A program made the translations under genes and the position numbers. DNA of 64,000 bases from Stappia indica (GTDB lineage Bacteria; Pseudomonadota; Alphaproteobacteria; Rhizobiales; Stappiaceae). Positions 44,736 through 54,448 of this stretch are shown piece after piece (the first letter of the stretch is position 1; every line of letters starts with the position of its first letter). The DNA lies in NCBI RefSeq assembly GCF_020177335.1, contig NZ_JAIVMG010000008.1, positions 62,001 through 126,000 of the forward strand, in the 5' to 3' direction. The notes below the pieces were generated by a model that did not search any database, was not told the origin of the DNA, and saw nothing but the letters and a program-made list of their open reading frames with translations.

Positions 44736-46844
44736 ATGGTCGATATCTATCAGGTTCCAGGCATCTTGAAAAAACGGATCGGCTGGCTGATCGCGTTGCC
44801 GGTGCTGTTCGTGGCGCTGGCCTTGGTCTTTCTGATCATGCAGACGCCGAAATACCGGGCAACCGCCGAATTGCTGATCGATCCGCAAGGGTTGCAGATC
44901 GTCGGCAACGACATCGTCGCCCGGGAAAACGGTGAGATGCTGGAGCGGCTGGCGGTCGACAGCCAGGCCTATGTCATTCTGTCGAACACGGTGCTGGGCG
45001 AGGTCGTCGACAAGCTCGGTCTGGTCAATGATCCGGCGATTGTCGGCAAGGGCGGCGGGCTTGTCTCCCGGCTGCTGGGGCGGGTGCCGGCGACGCTCAC
45101 GCCGGAGGAAAAGCGCGAAGTGGCGATCATGGGGCTGCGCGAGCGGCTCCAGGTGGTCAAGGTCGAGAAGTCGTTCGTTTTCAATATCGTCGCCAGCCAT
45201 CCTGATCGCTTCAAGGCGGCGGCGATCGCCAATGAGGCGGCCCGAGCCTATCTCGATGAGGCGCGCCGTTCCCGCGCCGATGCCTCCTTGCGGGCCAGCA
45301 TGGCCTTGCGGGTGCAGGCGGCGGACCTGCGCAAGCGGGTGGAGGCGGCCGAGGCGGAGGTGGAGAACTTCCGTGCGCAGAACGGCTTGATCAGCACCGG
45401 TCAGGCCGGGCTGGTCGCCGACCAGCAGCTTCAGGGGTTCAGCAGCCAGTTGACCCAGGCACGGGTGGAGCTGGAGCGGGCCAAGAGCAACTATGATCTT
45501 GTCCGCAACCTGACCGTTGCCGACATCGAGGCCGGCGGTCTGCCGGCCAATCTGCAAACCACCACCCTCGGCACGCTCAGGGTGCAATATGCCCGCGCCG
45601 CCGAGCAGGTGGCCCAGGCCTCCACCACCCTGGGCGCCAATCATCCGCAGATGCGCGAATTGCGGTCGCAGCTTGAAAACGTCCGGCGCCAGATCGGCGA
45701 GGAACTGTCCCGAACCCGCCGCTCCGTCCGCAGCGACTATCAGCGGGCGGAGGCGACCGTCGCCGCGCTCGGTGAGGAAGCGAACCGGCTGAAGAACACC
45801 AATGTGGATCAGAGCAAGGCGCAGATCCAGTTGCGTCAGCTCACCAGCGAGGCGGAGACCCTCGGCACGGTGTACCGCTCCTTCCTCAGCCGCGCCAAGG
45901 AACTGGAGGAACAGCAGGATATCGACACCAGCAACTCCCGGGTGATCTCTCAGGCGGTCGCGCCGCTGAAACCGCTCGCCCCCTCCAAGGTGATGGTGCT
46001 TGCGGCCGCGGCGATGTTCGGCTTTGCCCTGGCCGCCAGTGCCGGCATCGGTTGGGAAATGCTTGGAGGTCGGCTCGGTTCGGAGGGCGAACTGGTGGAC
46101 CGGACCGGTGTGCCGCTGATCGCCAGCCTGCGGGCGCCTGACGCGGTGTCCGCCGCCGGCATCACCGGTCGTGGCGGGCGGTTCTGGAAGCGGGGCGCAC
46201 GGGCCGAGGCGGAGGCGACGGCGCGCCAGATGGCCATCACCCGGATTGCCTATGCGCTGCGCCATGCCTTTGAGAACGAGCGGCCGGCAAATGTGCTGGT
46301 GCTGTCCTGCGGCGAGGAACCGGCCCTGGCCCCGCTCACCCGGGCGATTGCCACCGGCCTTTATGATATGGGCGAGGATGTCCTCATCGCCCGGTCGGAC
46401 CCGGGAACTGCGACAGGTGCGCGGGACGGAGCCCCGGACAAGGAGACGGTACAGTCTCAGGCCAGTGGGCGTGAGCTGCGCACCCGTCTGTCCTCGCGCC
46501 GGCGCGGCGATCTGCAGACCGGAGACGAGGCGGCTGTTGCGGGCGCTTCACAGGGTAAGGCAGGACATCCACGCACCGCGCCGCCCTTCAGGGTTGAACA
46601 TCTCGATGGACGCCCCCCCGAGAACGGCGTGCAGTCGCTGGCGCGCGAAGGACAGGAGTTCCTTGTGATCGATGGCGGGTCGGCTCTGTCCAGCCCCTAT
46701 CTGCCGGTGCTGCTCGACTATGCCGATGCCATCTTGCTGGTGAGCGGCGTCGGCTCGACCTCCCGGGAAGAGCTTGACCGCACCCTGGCCCTGTTGCAGC
46801 CGTGGCGCGACCGGATGATCGGCAATGTTGCCCTCGCGGCCTGA
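44736..46844 (+). CDS. Exopolysaccharide chain-length protein (Wzz/GumC/ExoP type) with degenerate kinase domain
   Basis: 702 residues, starting at ATG 44736. A first membrane helix (about residues 17-38) is followed by a Wzz domain (YRATAELLIDPQGLQIVG), a long periplasmic coiled coil (about 170-400, rich in RVEAAEAEVENF-like heptads), and a second helix at about 425-447. The C-terminal 230 residues resemble a bacterial tyrosine-kinase domain. The Walker A GEGKS/T is missing: the aligned place reads LSCGEEPALAPLTRAI. A D-rich VIDGGSALSSPYLPVLLDYA remains. It controls the length and export of the polysaccharide and probably does not phosphorylate. Confidence 0.9.
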   Translation: MVDIYQVPGILKKRIGWLIALPVLFVALALVFLIMQTPKYRATAELLIDPQGLQIVGNDIVARENGEMLERLAVDSQAYVILSNTVLGEVVDKLGLVNDPAIVGKGGGLVSRLLGRVPATLTPEEKREVAIMGLRERLQVVKVEKSFVFNIVASHPDRFKAAAIANEAARAYLDEARRSRADASLRASMALRVQAADLRKRVEAAEAEVENFRAQNGLISTGQAGLVADQQLQGFSSQLTQARVELERAKSNYDLVRNLTVADIEAGGLPANLQTTTLGTLRVQYARAAEQVAQASTTLGANHPQMRELRSQLENVRRQIGEELSRTRRSVRSDYQRAEATVAALGEEANRLKNTNVDQSKAQIQLRQLTSEAETLGTVYRSFLSRAKELEEQQDIDTSNSRVISQAVAPLKPLAPSKVMVLAAAAMFGFALAASAGIGWEMLGGRLGSEGELVDRTGVPLIASLRAPDAVSAAGITGRGGRFWKRGARAEAEATARQMAITRIAYALRHAFENERPANVLVLSCGEEPALAPLTRAIATGLYDMGEDVLIARSDPGTATGARDGAPDKETVQSQASGRELRTRLSSRRRGDLQTGDEAAVAGASQGKAGHPRTAPPFRVEHLDGRPPENGVQSLAREGQEFLVIDGGSALSSPYLPVLLDYADAILLVSGVGSTSREELDRTLALLQPWRDRMIGNVALAA

Positions 46845-48195
46845 CGCTGTGGCCGTGCCCATGGCGGCGCGGCTACCGGCCGGGCCGGGAGGCTTCGGTG
46901 CCGCCGGGCGGCATGACATCACCGTCCTGTGGCAGCGGGCGGTGTTCGCGGTGGTGATCGCCGCGCTGACGTTCAATTGCTTCCTGGCCTTCGTCAACAC
47001 CCGGATCACCGGCGTTACCGCCAGCCATGTCATGCTGGTGGAGGTGGCGCTGATCGGCATCGCCGCGGTGCTGGCGCTGAACCGTCATGCCGGTTTCTAT
47101 GTGCTGCTGCTGGTCTATCTCGCGTATATGGCGCTGATTCTCGCGCTCCGGCCGGAGCTGGACCTGAAGGCCATCCGCGACGCGCTGATCCCGATCGTGT
47201 TCTATTTCGTTGGCCGCGGCATCACCGATATCAAGGTGGCCGACCGGTTGGTGATGCTGAGCGCCGGCGTCGTCATTGCCGTCGGCCTGTTCGAGTATTT
47301 CCTGCTGGATACCTTCATCGCCAATATCAACATCCTCGACTACTACATCGCCCGCGGTACGGTGGAGGAGGGGGAGAACTTCAACGAAGGATCGAGCCTG
47401 TTCATCAGCGGCGTGCGCCCGGAAGGGCGTAACTTTTTGCCCTTCCTTGGCCTGCACCGGGTGTCGTCGGTGTTTCTCGAACCGGTGTCGATGGGCAATT
47501 ACGGTGCGTTCCTGTTCATGTGGGGCCTGTTTCGCAAGGACATGGCCCGCCGCAAGCTCCTGTTTGCGGCCTCCGCCGCCGTGATCATCCTTGGCGACGC
47601 GCGGTTCGGCATGTTCGTTTGCCTGGCCTTCGTCGGCACCATCGCGGTCTACCGCTTTGTCCCGCGCGTGGTCTGGTGGCTGGTGCCGGCCATGTTCATC
47701 CTGCTGCTGGTGCTTTATGGCACCTCCACCAGCCAGTTGACCTGGGAAGATAATCTCGCCGGCCGCTGGTTCCAGTCCTCGCGCCTGTTCCTTGAGCTGG
47801 ATGCCGCCGGTCTGTTCGGGATTTCCGCCGATGAAGTGTTTCTCGGCGACAGCGGCTATGGCTACACCCTGCAGCAGATCGGCATGGTCGGTGTCGGCGC
47901 GCTCTGGTCGCTGTTCATCTTTGCCAGGGTGCGGTCACCCGATGCATGGCGTCTGCGGGCGATGGTGGTGACCTATATCTGCCTGCTGATGGTGGTCTCG
48001 AATTCACTTTATTCGATCAAGACCGCCGCCCTGCTCTGGGTCTGTGTCGGCGCCGCCGATGTGTGGCCGGGGTTTGGCCGGCGGGCAACCAGCGACCCGG
48101 ACACCGGCGCATCCCGCGCCGAGGCGGCGCCGCAAGACCCCGCTGCTTCCGCTGGCGATCAGCGGCCGGTGACCTCCCGGTACAGCGCCTCGTAG
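46825..48195 (+). CDS. Polytopic membrane protein, probable polysaccharide polymerase
   Basis: 456 residues with about ten membrane helices. A conserved-looking loop lies between helices (EEGENFNEGSSLFISGVRPE, then RVSSVFLEPVSMGNYGAF). Such Glu-Pro-rich loops next to a helix are seen in Wzy-type polymerases and O-antigen ligase relatives. Its position after the chain-length gene and near the flippase supports a Wzy role. It begins inside the preceding gene (20-base overlap). The last 36 residues are hydrophilic, and its end overlaps the convergent glycosyltransferase gene by 37 bases. Confidence 0.75.
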   Translation: MLPSRPDAVAVPMAARLPAGPGGFGAAGRHDITVLWQRAVFAVVIAALTFNCFLAFVNTRITGVTASHVMLVEVALIGIAAVLALNRHAGFYVLLLVYLAYMALILALRPELDLKAIRDALIPIVFYFVGRGITDIKVADRLVMLSAGVVIAVGLFEYFLLDTFIANINILDYYIARGTVEEGENFNEGSSLFISGVRPEGRNFLPFLGLHRVSSVFLEPVSMGNYGAFLFMWGLFRKDMARRKLLFAASAAVIILGDARFGMFVCLAFVGTIAVYRFVPRVVWWLVPAMFILLLVLYGTSTSQLTWEDNLAGRWFQSSRLFLELDAAGLFGISADEVFLGDSGYGYTLQQIGMVGVGALWSLFIFARVRSPDAWRLRAMVVTYICLLMVVSNSLYSIKTAALLWVCVGAADVWPGFGRRATSDPDTGASRAEAAPQDPAASAGDQRPVTSRYSAS

Positions 48196-49343
48196 CGCTG
48201 GGCGGTGCTGGCCCAGGAATAGCCGCCGGCGGTCTCCATCGCTTGCGCGCGCACGGCGGCGGGCGCGGCGCAAAGCCGGTCGATGGTCGCCTCGATCTGC
48301 GCCGCCGCGCCGGCCGGGTCGGTGAAATCGGCAAGCGAGACAAGCTCATGCTTGGCCGCGAAGGCGCGGAAAGCGGCGTTCCCCTCGACCACCGGCAGCA
48401 AGCCGGCGCTCATCGCCTCGATCAGGGCAAGGCCGAAGCCTTCATAGGTTGAGGCACTGGCGAACAGCGACGCGCGGGCGATGATGGCGCGCATTTCCTC
48501 ATCCGAGGGGCCGACATGCAGGCGAACCGAGCCGGACAGGCCGCGGGTGTCGATCATCTCCGTGATATCCGCCGCGCTCCAGTCGAACGGCGTGCCGATG
48601 ATGTCCAGCGTCCAGGCCCCGTCGCGAGCGGTCAGCGCCTGCATGGCATCGAGCAGCCGGTCGACCCGCTTATTCTTCGACAGGCGGCCGATGGTCACGA
48701 GCCCCTTTGTCGGCGCCGGCGCGCTGGCACCGGCGAACTTGTCGATATCGACACCGTTTTCGACAAGCCGCACCTTTTTGGGCGCGATGGTCTGGAAGGT
48801 GTCGTAGTCGCTCTGGCTGCAACAGGCGATGGCGCCGTAGCGGTTCGCCGAAAAGCGGGTCAGCGACTGGAACCAGACCTTTTTCAAGGCCGAGAAGTCG
48901 GCGCTATGGAAAAAGCCGCCATGGGTGGTGGCGAGCATCGGCTTGCGATGCCAGACGCGGGTCAGGGCCAGCGCGTCGAAGAAGAAGTCGATGGCGTGGA
49001 CATGGACGAGATCCGCATCGGCGATGGCACCGAGAATGCCGGGGGTGAGCGGGTAGCGGGTCGATCCATGGAACGGCAGGCGGATCACTTCGACCCCGTC
49101 GAGGACCTCATGAGCGGGCAGGGCTTTGTCACTGGAACGGAAGACCCGATCGAGGGTCACGACCTTGATGCGGGCGAAACGTCCCCGTTGCCGGGCCACC
49201 AGGCTGCTGACGAAATCCTCCAGTCCGCCGACGCTGGGTCGGTACTGGCGCACCACATGCACCAGTACATCGGTCTTGAAAACCGATGGCTCCGGGGTCG
49301 GCGTGACAGGGAGGGGCCATGCGGGAGAAAGCTCAGGTGTCAT
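48159..49343 (-). CDS. GT4-family glycosyltransferase
   Basis: 394 residues. The N-terminal half has VVRQYRPSVGGLEDFVSSLV, and the C-terminal half has the retaining GT4 signature in ASTYEGFGLALIEAMSAG (EX7E). It transfers a sugar from a nucleotide donor to the growing lipid-linked unit on the cytoplasmic face. I start at ATG 49343, one base after the stop of the deacetylase gene; upstream codons in the same frame lie inside that gene. Its end overlaps the convergent polymerase gene. Confidence 0.9.
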   Translation of the reverse strand: MTPELSPAWPLPVTPTPEPSVFKTDVLVHVVRQYRPSVGGLEDFVSSLVARQRGRFARIKVVTLDRVFRSSDKALPAHEVLDGVEVIRLPFHGSTRYPLTPGILGAIADADLVHVHAIDFFFDALALTRVWHRKPMLATTHGGFFHSADFSALKKVWFQSLTRFSANRYGAIACCSQSDYDTFQTIAPKKVRLVENGVDIDKFAGASAPAPTKGLVTIGRLSKNKRVDRLLDAMQALTARDGAWTLDIIGTPFDWSAADITEMIDTRGLSGSVRLHVGPSDEEMRAIIARASLFASASTYEGFGLALIEAMSAGLLPVVEGNAAFRAFAAKHELVSLADFTDPAGAAAQIEATIDRLCAAPAAVRAQAMETAGGYSWASTAQRYEALYREVTGR

Positions 49344-49344
49344 G

Positions 49345-50430
49345 TCAGGCCTTCGCCATATGGGCGACAGGATTGCCGCCTCGGGTTGCCATGGCCCGGA
49401 AGACGCCATGGATGCCACAAACCGCATAGCTCGCCCCATCCTCGGCATATTCCGCGTTCTGGCGCGGCAACAGGAACGGCTGGTCAAGATGCTGGGGGAA
49501 AAGGCAGCCCGGCTCGGTGGTGACTGCGGAGCGGAAACCGAGCTCCCGGACGATATCCGCCTCGCGGTCGCCGGTCAGGGACGGCGCGCCATAGGGATAG
49601 GCGAAATGGGCGACCTCACGTTGCAAGGTGCTCTCCAGAAAGCGTTTGTTGGCGGCGATGTCGTCATGCACGCCCTCCGCCTCGATCAGCGACAGGGCGC
49701 GGTGGGTGGTGCCATGCGCGCCGATCTCGACGAGCGGATGCCGGTCGATCTCGATCAGTTCCTGTTCGTTGAGGGCGGCGTCATCGAGCAGCGCGGGAAG
49801 GGAAATGCCATGGGCGCTGAAGGTGTCGGCAAGGTGCTCGGTCCGGTGGAAATCCTGCCAGACCCAGGCGGTGGCCCGGCGCAGCGCCGCCGTCTTGCTG
49901 GCAATATCCGGGCAGTGATAGCGCACGCCCATCGGCTCGATGGTCACCTCGTCCCGTTCGAGGAACAGGTTACGCAGACCGAGCCACCAGGCATTGACCG
50001 TGCGGTTGACCATGTCGGTCGGCACGTAGATCGTCGCCGGGGCCCCGTGCCGCTCCATCACCGGAAGCGCGAGGTCGCGGTTCGAGCGATAGCCATCGTC
50101 GAAGGTGAGCACGGCGAAGGGACGCGCCTTCGGGTCGGCAAGGCGCTGCAAGGCCTCGTCCAGCGTGACGATGTCCCGGCCGCTGCGTCTCAGATAACCA
50201 AGGGTTGCGTCGAAGTCCTCGATGCGGCAGCCCTGATCGAGCTGGGCGACCGGATCTTCCGTGAAATCGTGATACATCAGAATGACGCCGCGCCCGCCAT
50301 AGAGCGTACCGACCAGCGACGAGGCGCCGCTGAAACGCAAGGCGCGCAGTCCGAGGGTCTTGATGCGCCGCTTCACCTTTTCTGCAAGGCTCAGGCTGGG
50401 GGTGACGCTGTCTTGCGAAACCGTGTCCAC
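49345..50430 (-). CDS. Polysaccharide deacetylase (NodB/CE4 family)
   Basis: 361 residues. The CE4 motifs are present: motif 1 as VLTFDDGYRSN (metal and base Asp), motif 2 as EIGAHGTTHRALS, and FAYPYGAPS as motif 3. A preceding GVILMYHDFTEDP is common in exopolysaccharide deacetylases. It probably removes acetyl groups from an N-acetylated sugar of the polymer. I start at GTG 50430, which has AAAGGGAGAG before it. No signal peptide is evident, so it may act on the cytoplasmic lipid-linked intermediate. Confidence 0.88.
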   Translation of the reverse strand: MDTVSQDSVTPSLSLAEKVKRRIKTLGLRALRFSGASSLVGTLYGGRGVILMYHDFTEDPVAQLDQGCRIEDFDATLGYLRRSGRDIVTLDEALQRLADPKARPFAVLTFDDGYRSNRDLALPVMERHGAPATIYVPTDMVNRTVNAWWLGLRNLFLERDEVTIEPMGVRYHCPDIASKTAALRRATAWVWQDFHRTEHLADTFSAHGISLPALLDDAALNEQELIEIDRHPLVEIGAHGTTHRALSLIEAEGVHDDIAANKRFLESTLQREVAHFAYPYGAPSLTGDREADIVRELGFRSAVTTEPGCLFPQHLDQPFLLPRQNAEYAEDGASYAVCGIHGVFRAMATRGGNPVAHMAKA

Positions 50431-50746
50431 TGCTCTCCCTTTCCGGCTGGCGCCATGCAGCTGACGGCGAATGGTGCGGGTGTCATCTTGGCGAAACGGT
50501 AGGCTGTGCACGTGAACAGCAGGTTGAGGCCGCGCGATCTCGCAGCCAGATCCTTGCGATGGTAAACAAACCCTTGCACCGTGGGAGCCCGCCGTGCGCC
50601 GCACCGGGGGCGGAAAGGTCTGGTTAATCTCAAATCGGCAAATCGCTCCGCAAGAGCGCTTGCACGTGCCGCAGATACCTCGGCTTAAGGTCTCGCGGCT
50701 ATGGGTTGTAGCCGTGCCTGCAATAAGAATGGAAAGTCCGGTCTCG
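50431..50746. other. Divergent promoter region in the exopolysaccharide locus
   Basis: 316 bases between the deacetylase (minus) and GT4 (plus) genes. Two short perfect inverted repeats are seen: CGCTC/GAGCG (around 50645-50659) and GGCTA/TAGCC (50697-50713). The stretch near 50560-50640 is GTTAA-containing and less GC-rich. I see no coding frame. It should contain two promoters. Confidence 0.3.
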
Positions 50747-51967
50747 ATGCGCATCCTCATGCCCTGCGCCGCATTCCCGCCTTTTGCGGATGGTGGCGGC
50801 CCGATCTCTTCGCTTCTGTTGGCGAAGATGCTGGTCGCGAGTGGTCATGACGTGCGGGTGGTGAATGTCGGCGATGAGGACCGGCATGAGGTCTATGAAG
50901 GGGTTCCGGTCCACCGGATCAAGAGCCCCAACATCTACTGGAACTACTACACGCCGCAGCCGGCCTGGCGAAAGATGGTCTGGCATGCGCTGGAAAATGG
51001 CAATCCGCGCGCCTATCTGGCCATGCGCCGCGAGATCGCCGATTTCAAACCCGACGTCATGCTGACGGTCAGCATCGAGAACATCAACGTCGCCTCCTGG
51101 GGCGCGGCGCGGGCCGCCGGGGTGCCGGTCGCCCATACGGTTTTCAGTGCCTTCATGATGTGCTGGAACGGCATCATGCAGAAGCAGGGGCGCAACTGCG
51201 CCGGCCAATGCACCTCCTGCTACCTGACCTCGTTCGGGCGGCGCCAGTTTTCCCGGCTGGTCGATGCGGTGATCGGCGAATCGCGCGATATCGTGCAACG
51301 TCATCTGGATGAGGGATATTTCCCCAACGCCGCCAGCTACCGCGTCCCGGCAGTGATCGACGCGATACATGCGGTCAAGCCGCGCAAGTTCCCTGAGGAT
51401 CGGCCGTTTCGCGTCGGTTTCTTCGGTGTGCAGACCCGTTTCAAGGGATTTGCCGTCCTGGCGGAGGCCGCGCGGGCCCTCGCGGGCAACGACAAGGTGG
51501 AATTCGTGATCGGAGGCACCGGACGGGACGCCTTCGCCGAGCAGACGCGGGCGGTGTTCCCGCCGGAGAAAACCCGGTTTCTCGGTTGGACGAGCGCGGA
51601 GGAGTTCTTTCCCGAGGTCGATGTGCTGGTCTATCCGACCATCGGTCGCGAGGCTTTCGGCCGGGCGACGATCGAGGCCTTTTCCCATGCGGTGCCGGTG
51701 ATTTCCTCCAGCATCGGCGGTGTCGCGGAGAACATCGCGCCTGGGAAGAATGGCTTCCATGCGGCGGTGGGCGATGCCGAGGCGCTGAAGTCCTGCATCG
51801 AACGGATGGCAAACGCGCCAGAGCTTTATGAACGGTTGTCGCAAGGGGCTCTGAAATCGGCGGGGGACTATCTGGAACCGGTGGTGAGCCGGGCGCTGGA
51901 GGATGCCTTGTCGGAGACGCTGGCGCGCAAGGGACAGCCGAAGGGTACTCTGGAGGAGGCGATATGA
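50747..51967 (+). CDS. GT4-family glycosyltransferase
   Basis: 406 residues. The N-terminal MRILMPCAAFPPFADGGGPI has the GT-B glycine-rich acceptor site; the C-terminal signature is EAFGRATIEAFSHAVPVISS. A cysteine group in KQGRNCAGQCTSC interrupts the N-terminal domain, as in some GT4 enzymes of exopolysaccharide loci. It probably adds a sugar to the repeat unit. ATG 50747 fits the family start; ATG 50729 is possible. The end overlaps the flippase start by 4 bases. Confidence 0.9.
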   Translation: MRILMPCAAFPPFADGGGPISSLLLAKMLVASGHDVRVVNVGDEDRHEVYEGVPVHRIKSPNIYWNYYTPQPAWRKMVWHALENGNPRAYLAMRREIADFKPDVMLTVSIENINVASWGAARAAGVPVAHTVFSAFMMCWNGIMQKQGRNCAGQCTSCYLTSFGRRQFSRLVDAVIGESRDIVQRHLDEGYFPNAASYRVPAVIDAIHAVKPRKFPEDRPFRVGFFGVQTRFKGFAVLAEAARALAGNDKVEFVIGGTGRDAFAEQTRAVFPPEKTRFLGWTSAEEFFPEVDVLVYPTIGREAFGRATIEAFSHAVPVISSSIGGVAENIAPGKNGFHAAVGDAEALKSCIERMANAPELYERLSQGALKSAGDYLEPVVSRALEDALSETLARKGQPKGTLEEAI

Positions 51968-53349
51968 TCGAACGCCTGCGCGTGTTGGTGCTGCGGACCG
52001 ATGCCCGGCGTCTCTTCTGGTCGCTGTGCAGCCGCTTCGGCAGCACGGTCCTCAGTTTCGCGGTGCTGTTTGCCGCCAGCCATTCGCTCCAGACCAGCGA
52101 ATACGGCCTTTATATCTTCCTGTTTTCGGTGGGCACCTCGCTGGGTCTGATCTGTACGTTTGGCCAGCATATTCTGCTGGTCAAGCACTTCCGCCTGAAG
52201 GATCATCAGCGCGGCAAGACCAATCAGGCCCTGCTGCGGGTCAATGCCTTCTGGCTGGCAATCGGGTGTGGCGGGCAGTTGCTGGCCGCACTTCTTCTGT
52301 TTCTGTCCCCCTGGGACCTGCCAAGCCCCTACCGCGAACTGCCGGTGGCGCTCCTGTTCGGCGCGATCTTCACCATCAGCGAGTATTTCCAGAACTACTT
52401 CCGCATCCATGGGCAAATCGTTCTTGCGCTGGTTCCACGCGAAAACCTGTGGCGGATCGCCTCCGCCATCTGTCTTCCGGCGGTGGCCTTCGCGGGGCTG
52501 CTGTCGAGCGGGGCGGCGGCAACGGAGCTGGTGACAGGCCTCTTGTTCATCGTCACCGGCTATCAGGCGGTGCGCTTCGCCCAGCAGGAGGGGCTGTGGT
52601 TCCTGCGCGAACCGCAGGTGGCGGCGGACCGGAAGACGTTGCGCATCTGGCGGCAGGAGAGTGCGAATTTCACCGCCAACGGCTTCTTCAACTCCGCTGC
52701 GGCGTATTTCGAAACCATCCTGATCGGCGTGGCAATCGGCCTGGAAGCGGCGGCCTTCTATTTCGTCGCCTATCGTATCTCCATGCTCCTGACCCTGCCG
52801 GTGCTGGCCATCGATACCGTGGGCGTGCCATTGATTTCGGCGCGCTTTCAGGAGGATGACAAGGTCGGCGCGCAGAAGGTGGTGGCGATGCTCTCCGCCG
52901 GAAGCTTCGCCTTGGCGCTGATCGGTGGCGTGTTCCTGTATTTCACCGGACCGTTCGTGCTGCATCTGTTCGACCCGGCCTTTGTCGAGCATTCCGGCGT
53001 CTTGCTCATCCTCTGCCTGTCGGCGATTACCCATGCCTTCTTCGGGCCAGGTACCTGGGTGATCATGATCGGCGGCGGGGAGCGCTATCTCTTGATCCTG
53101 CGCTGCGTGGTGTTCGGCTTTTATGTGCTGTTGCTGTTCGGCCTTGGCAAATGGCTGGGACTGACGGGTATCGCCATTGCCGGATGGGCGCAGCTTCTCG
53201 CCGTGCATCTGTTCAGCCGCCGCTGGGTCATGCGGCGCTGGCAGGTGGACAACATGGCGACGGCGATCCTGGGTCTGCGTCGGCGGGATGCCGAAGCCGC
53301 GAGCGCGGCGGTGCCCATCTCCGCGAGGGACGGCGATGCGCCGGTCTGA
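51964..53349 (+). CDS. Wzx-like polysaccharide flippase
   Basis: 461 residues with about 12 membrane helices. SRFGSTVLSFAVLFAASHSL is a typical first helix, and later GLEAAAFYFVAYRISMLLTL and HAFFGPGTWVIMIGGGERY match the MOP/PST flippase family. It moves the lipid-linked repeat unit across the inner membrane for polymerisation. Coupled to the upstream GT4 gene by ATGA. The last 40 residues are hydrophilic and overlap the next gene start. Confidence 0.87.
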   Translation: MIERLRVLVLRTDARRLFWSLCSRFGSTVLSFAVLFAASHSLQTSEYGLYIFLFSVGTSLGLICTFGQHILLVKHFRLKDHQRGKTNQALLRVNAFWLAIGCGGQLLAALLLFLSPWDLPSPYRELPVALLFGAIFTISEYFQNYFRIHGQIVLALVPRENLWRIASAICLPAVAFAGLLSSGAAATELVTGLLFIVTGYQAVRFAQQEGLWFLREPQVAADRKTLRIWRQESANFTANGFFNSAAAYFETILIGVAIGLEAAAFYFVAYRISMLLTLPVLAIDTVGVPLISARFQEDDKVGAQKVVAMLSAGSFALALIGGVFLYFTGPFVLHLFDPAFVEHSGVLLILCLSAITHAFFGPGTWVIMIGGGERYLLILRCVVFGFYVLLLFGLGKWLGLTGIAIAGWAQLLAVHLFSRRWVMRRWQVDNMATAILGLRRRDAEAASAAVPISARDGDAPV

Positions 53350-54448
53350 CACCCGCGCGGCTCTCTCGTCGGCTGTTCGAAAAGCTGCGGTGGCCATGCG
53401 GGCGGGTTTGGCCGGTGGGCTGTCGCTGGCGCTTTCCGTCTTGCCCGTTTCGGCGGAGTGCCTGCGCGGTGCCAATGTCGCCGGGGGAGAATTCGGCGAG
53501 CTGTCCGGGCAATACGCGCACAGCTACATCTACCCCTCCCGCGCCACCTTCGACTATCTGCGCCGCAAGGGAATGAACGTGGCGCGCTTGCCGTTCCGGT
53601 GGGAGCGGCTTCAGCCCGAGCTGAACGCGCCGCTTGAGGAAGAGGAGTTTCAGCGGCTGGACAGAGCGGTGTCCGAGGCAAGCCATCTGGGGCTGACCGT
53701 CATTCTCGACCCGCATAACTACGCGAAATACCGGGAGGAGATGATCGGCTCGGACGGCGCTCCGGTCTCCGCCTTCGCCGACTTCTGGGCCCGGCTCGCC
53801 GCCCGCTATGCGGGCCGGGAGGATGTTGTCTTCCTGCTGATGAACGAGCCGGCGAACATCACGGCGGCCGATTGGCTGCCGGCGGTCAATGCCGCGCTGG
53901 CGGCGATCCGAGACAGCGGGGCGGACAATCTGGTGATGGTACCAGGGACGATCTGGACAGGGGCGTCCCACTGGTTCGACCCGCAGGACGGCGGCTCGAA
54001 TGCCGAGGTGCTACGCAAGGTGGTCGACCCGCAAGGGCGCTTCGTCTTTGATGTGCATCAGTATCTCGATGCGGATTTTTCCGGAACGAATGCCGGTTGC
54101 GAACGGGCGGAGGACGCGGTCGTGGCGCTGGAGCGCCTGACAGGCTGGCTGGAGGATACCGGCAATGCCGCGTTTCTGGGAGAGTTCGGCGGTGATGCCA
54201 GCGTTGAGTGCTACAAGGGCTTGATCAGGATGGCGTCTCTGGTCAACAGCCGCCCGGATGTCTGGGCGGGCTGGGCCTATTGGGCCGCCGGCGACTGGTG
54301 GGGCGACTATCCGCTGTCGATCCAGCCGGGCGAAGATGGCGCCGACCGTCCGCAAATGGTGGCGATCGAAGGGTTGATCGAGCGGCGCAGCGCCGGGGAG
54401 AAAGCCTGCGCCGCTCTTGTGCGGCGCAACGGGGAGGGGGAGCGATGA
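53336..54448 (+). CDS. Secreted glycoside hydrolase family 5 (cellulase-like)
   Basis: 370 residues. A signal peptide follows a basic N-terminus (MRAGLAGGLSLALSVLPVSA, residues about 21-40). The catalytic domain has GMNVARLPFRWERLQPE, the acid/base Glu in LLMNEPANITAAD and the nucleophile Glu in AFLGEFGGD, all GH5. It probably trims or releases the exopolysaccharide in the periplasm, a common role for endoglucanases in such loci. ATG 53336 follows GAGGGA and lies inside the end of the flippase gene. Confidence 0.88.
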   Translation: MRRSDTRAALSSAVRKAAVAMRAGLAGGLSLALSVLPVSAECLRGANVAGGEFGELSGQYAHSYIYPSRATFDYLRRKGMNVARLPFRWERLQPELNAPLEEEEFQRLDRAVSEASHLGLTVILDPHNYAKYREEMIGSDGAPVSAFADFWARLAARYAGREDVVFLLMNEPANITAADWLPAVNAALAAIRDSGADNLVMVPGTIWTGASHWFDPQDGGSNAEVLRKVVDPQGRFVFDVHQYLDADFSGTNAGCERAEDAVVALERLTGWLEDTGNAAFLGEFGGDASVECYKGLIRMASLVNSRPDVWAGWAYWAAGDWWGDYPLSIQPGEDGADRPQMVAIEGLIERRSAGEKACAALVRRNGEGER

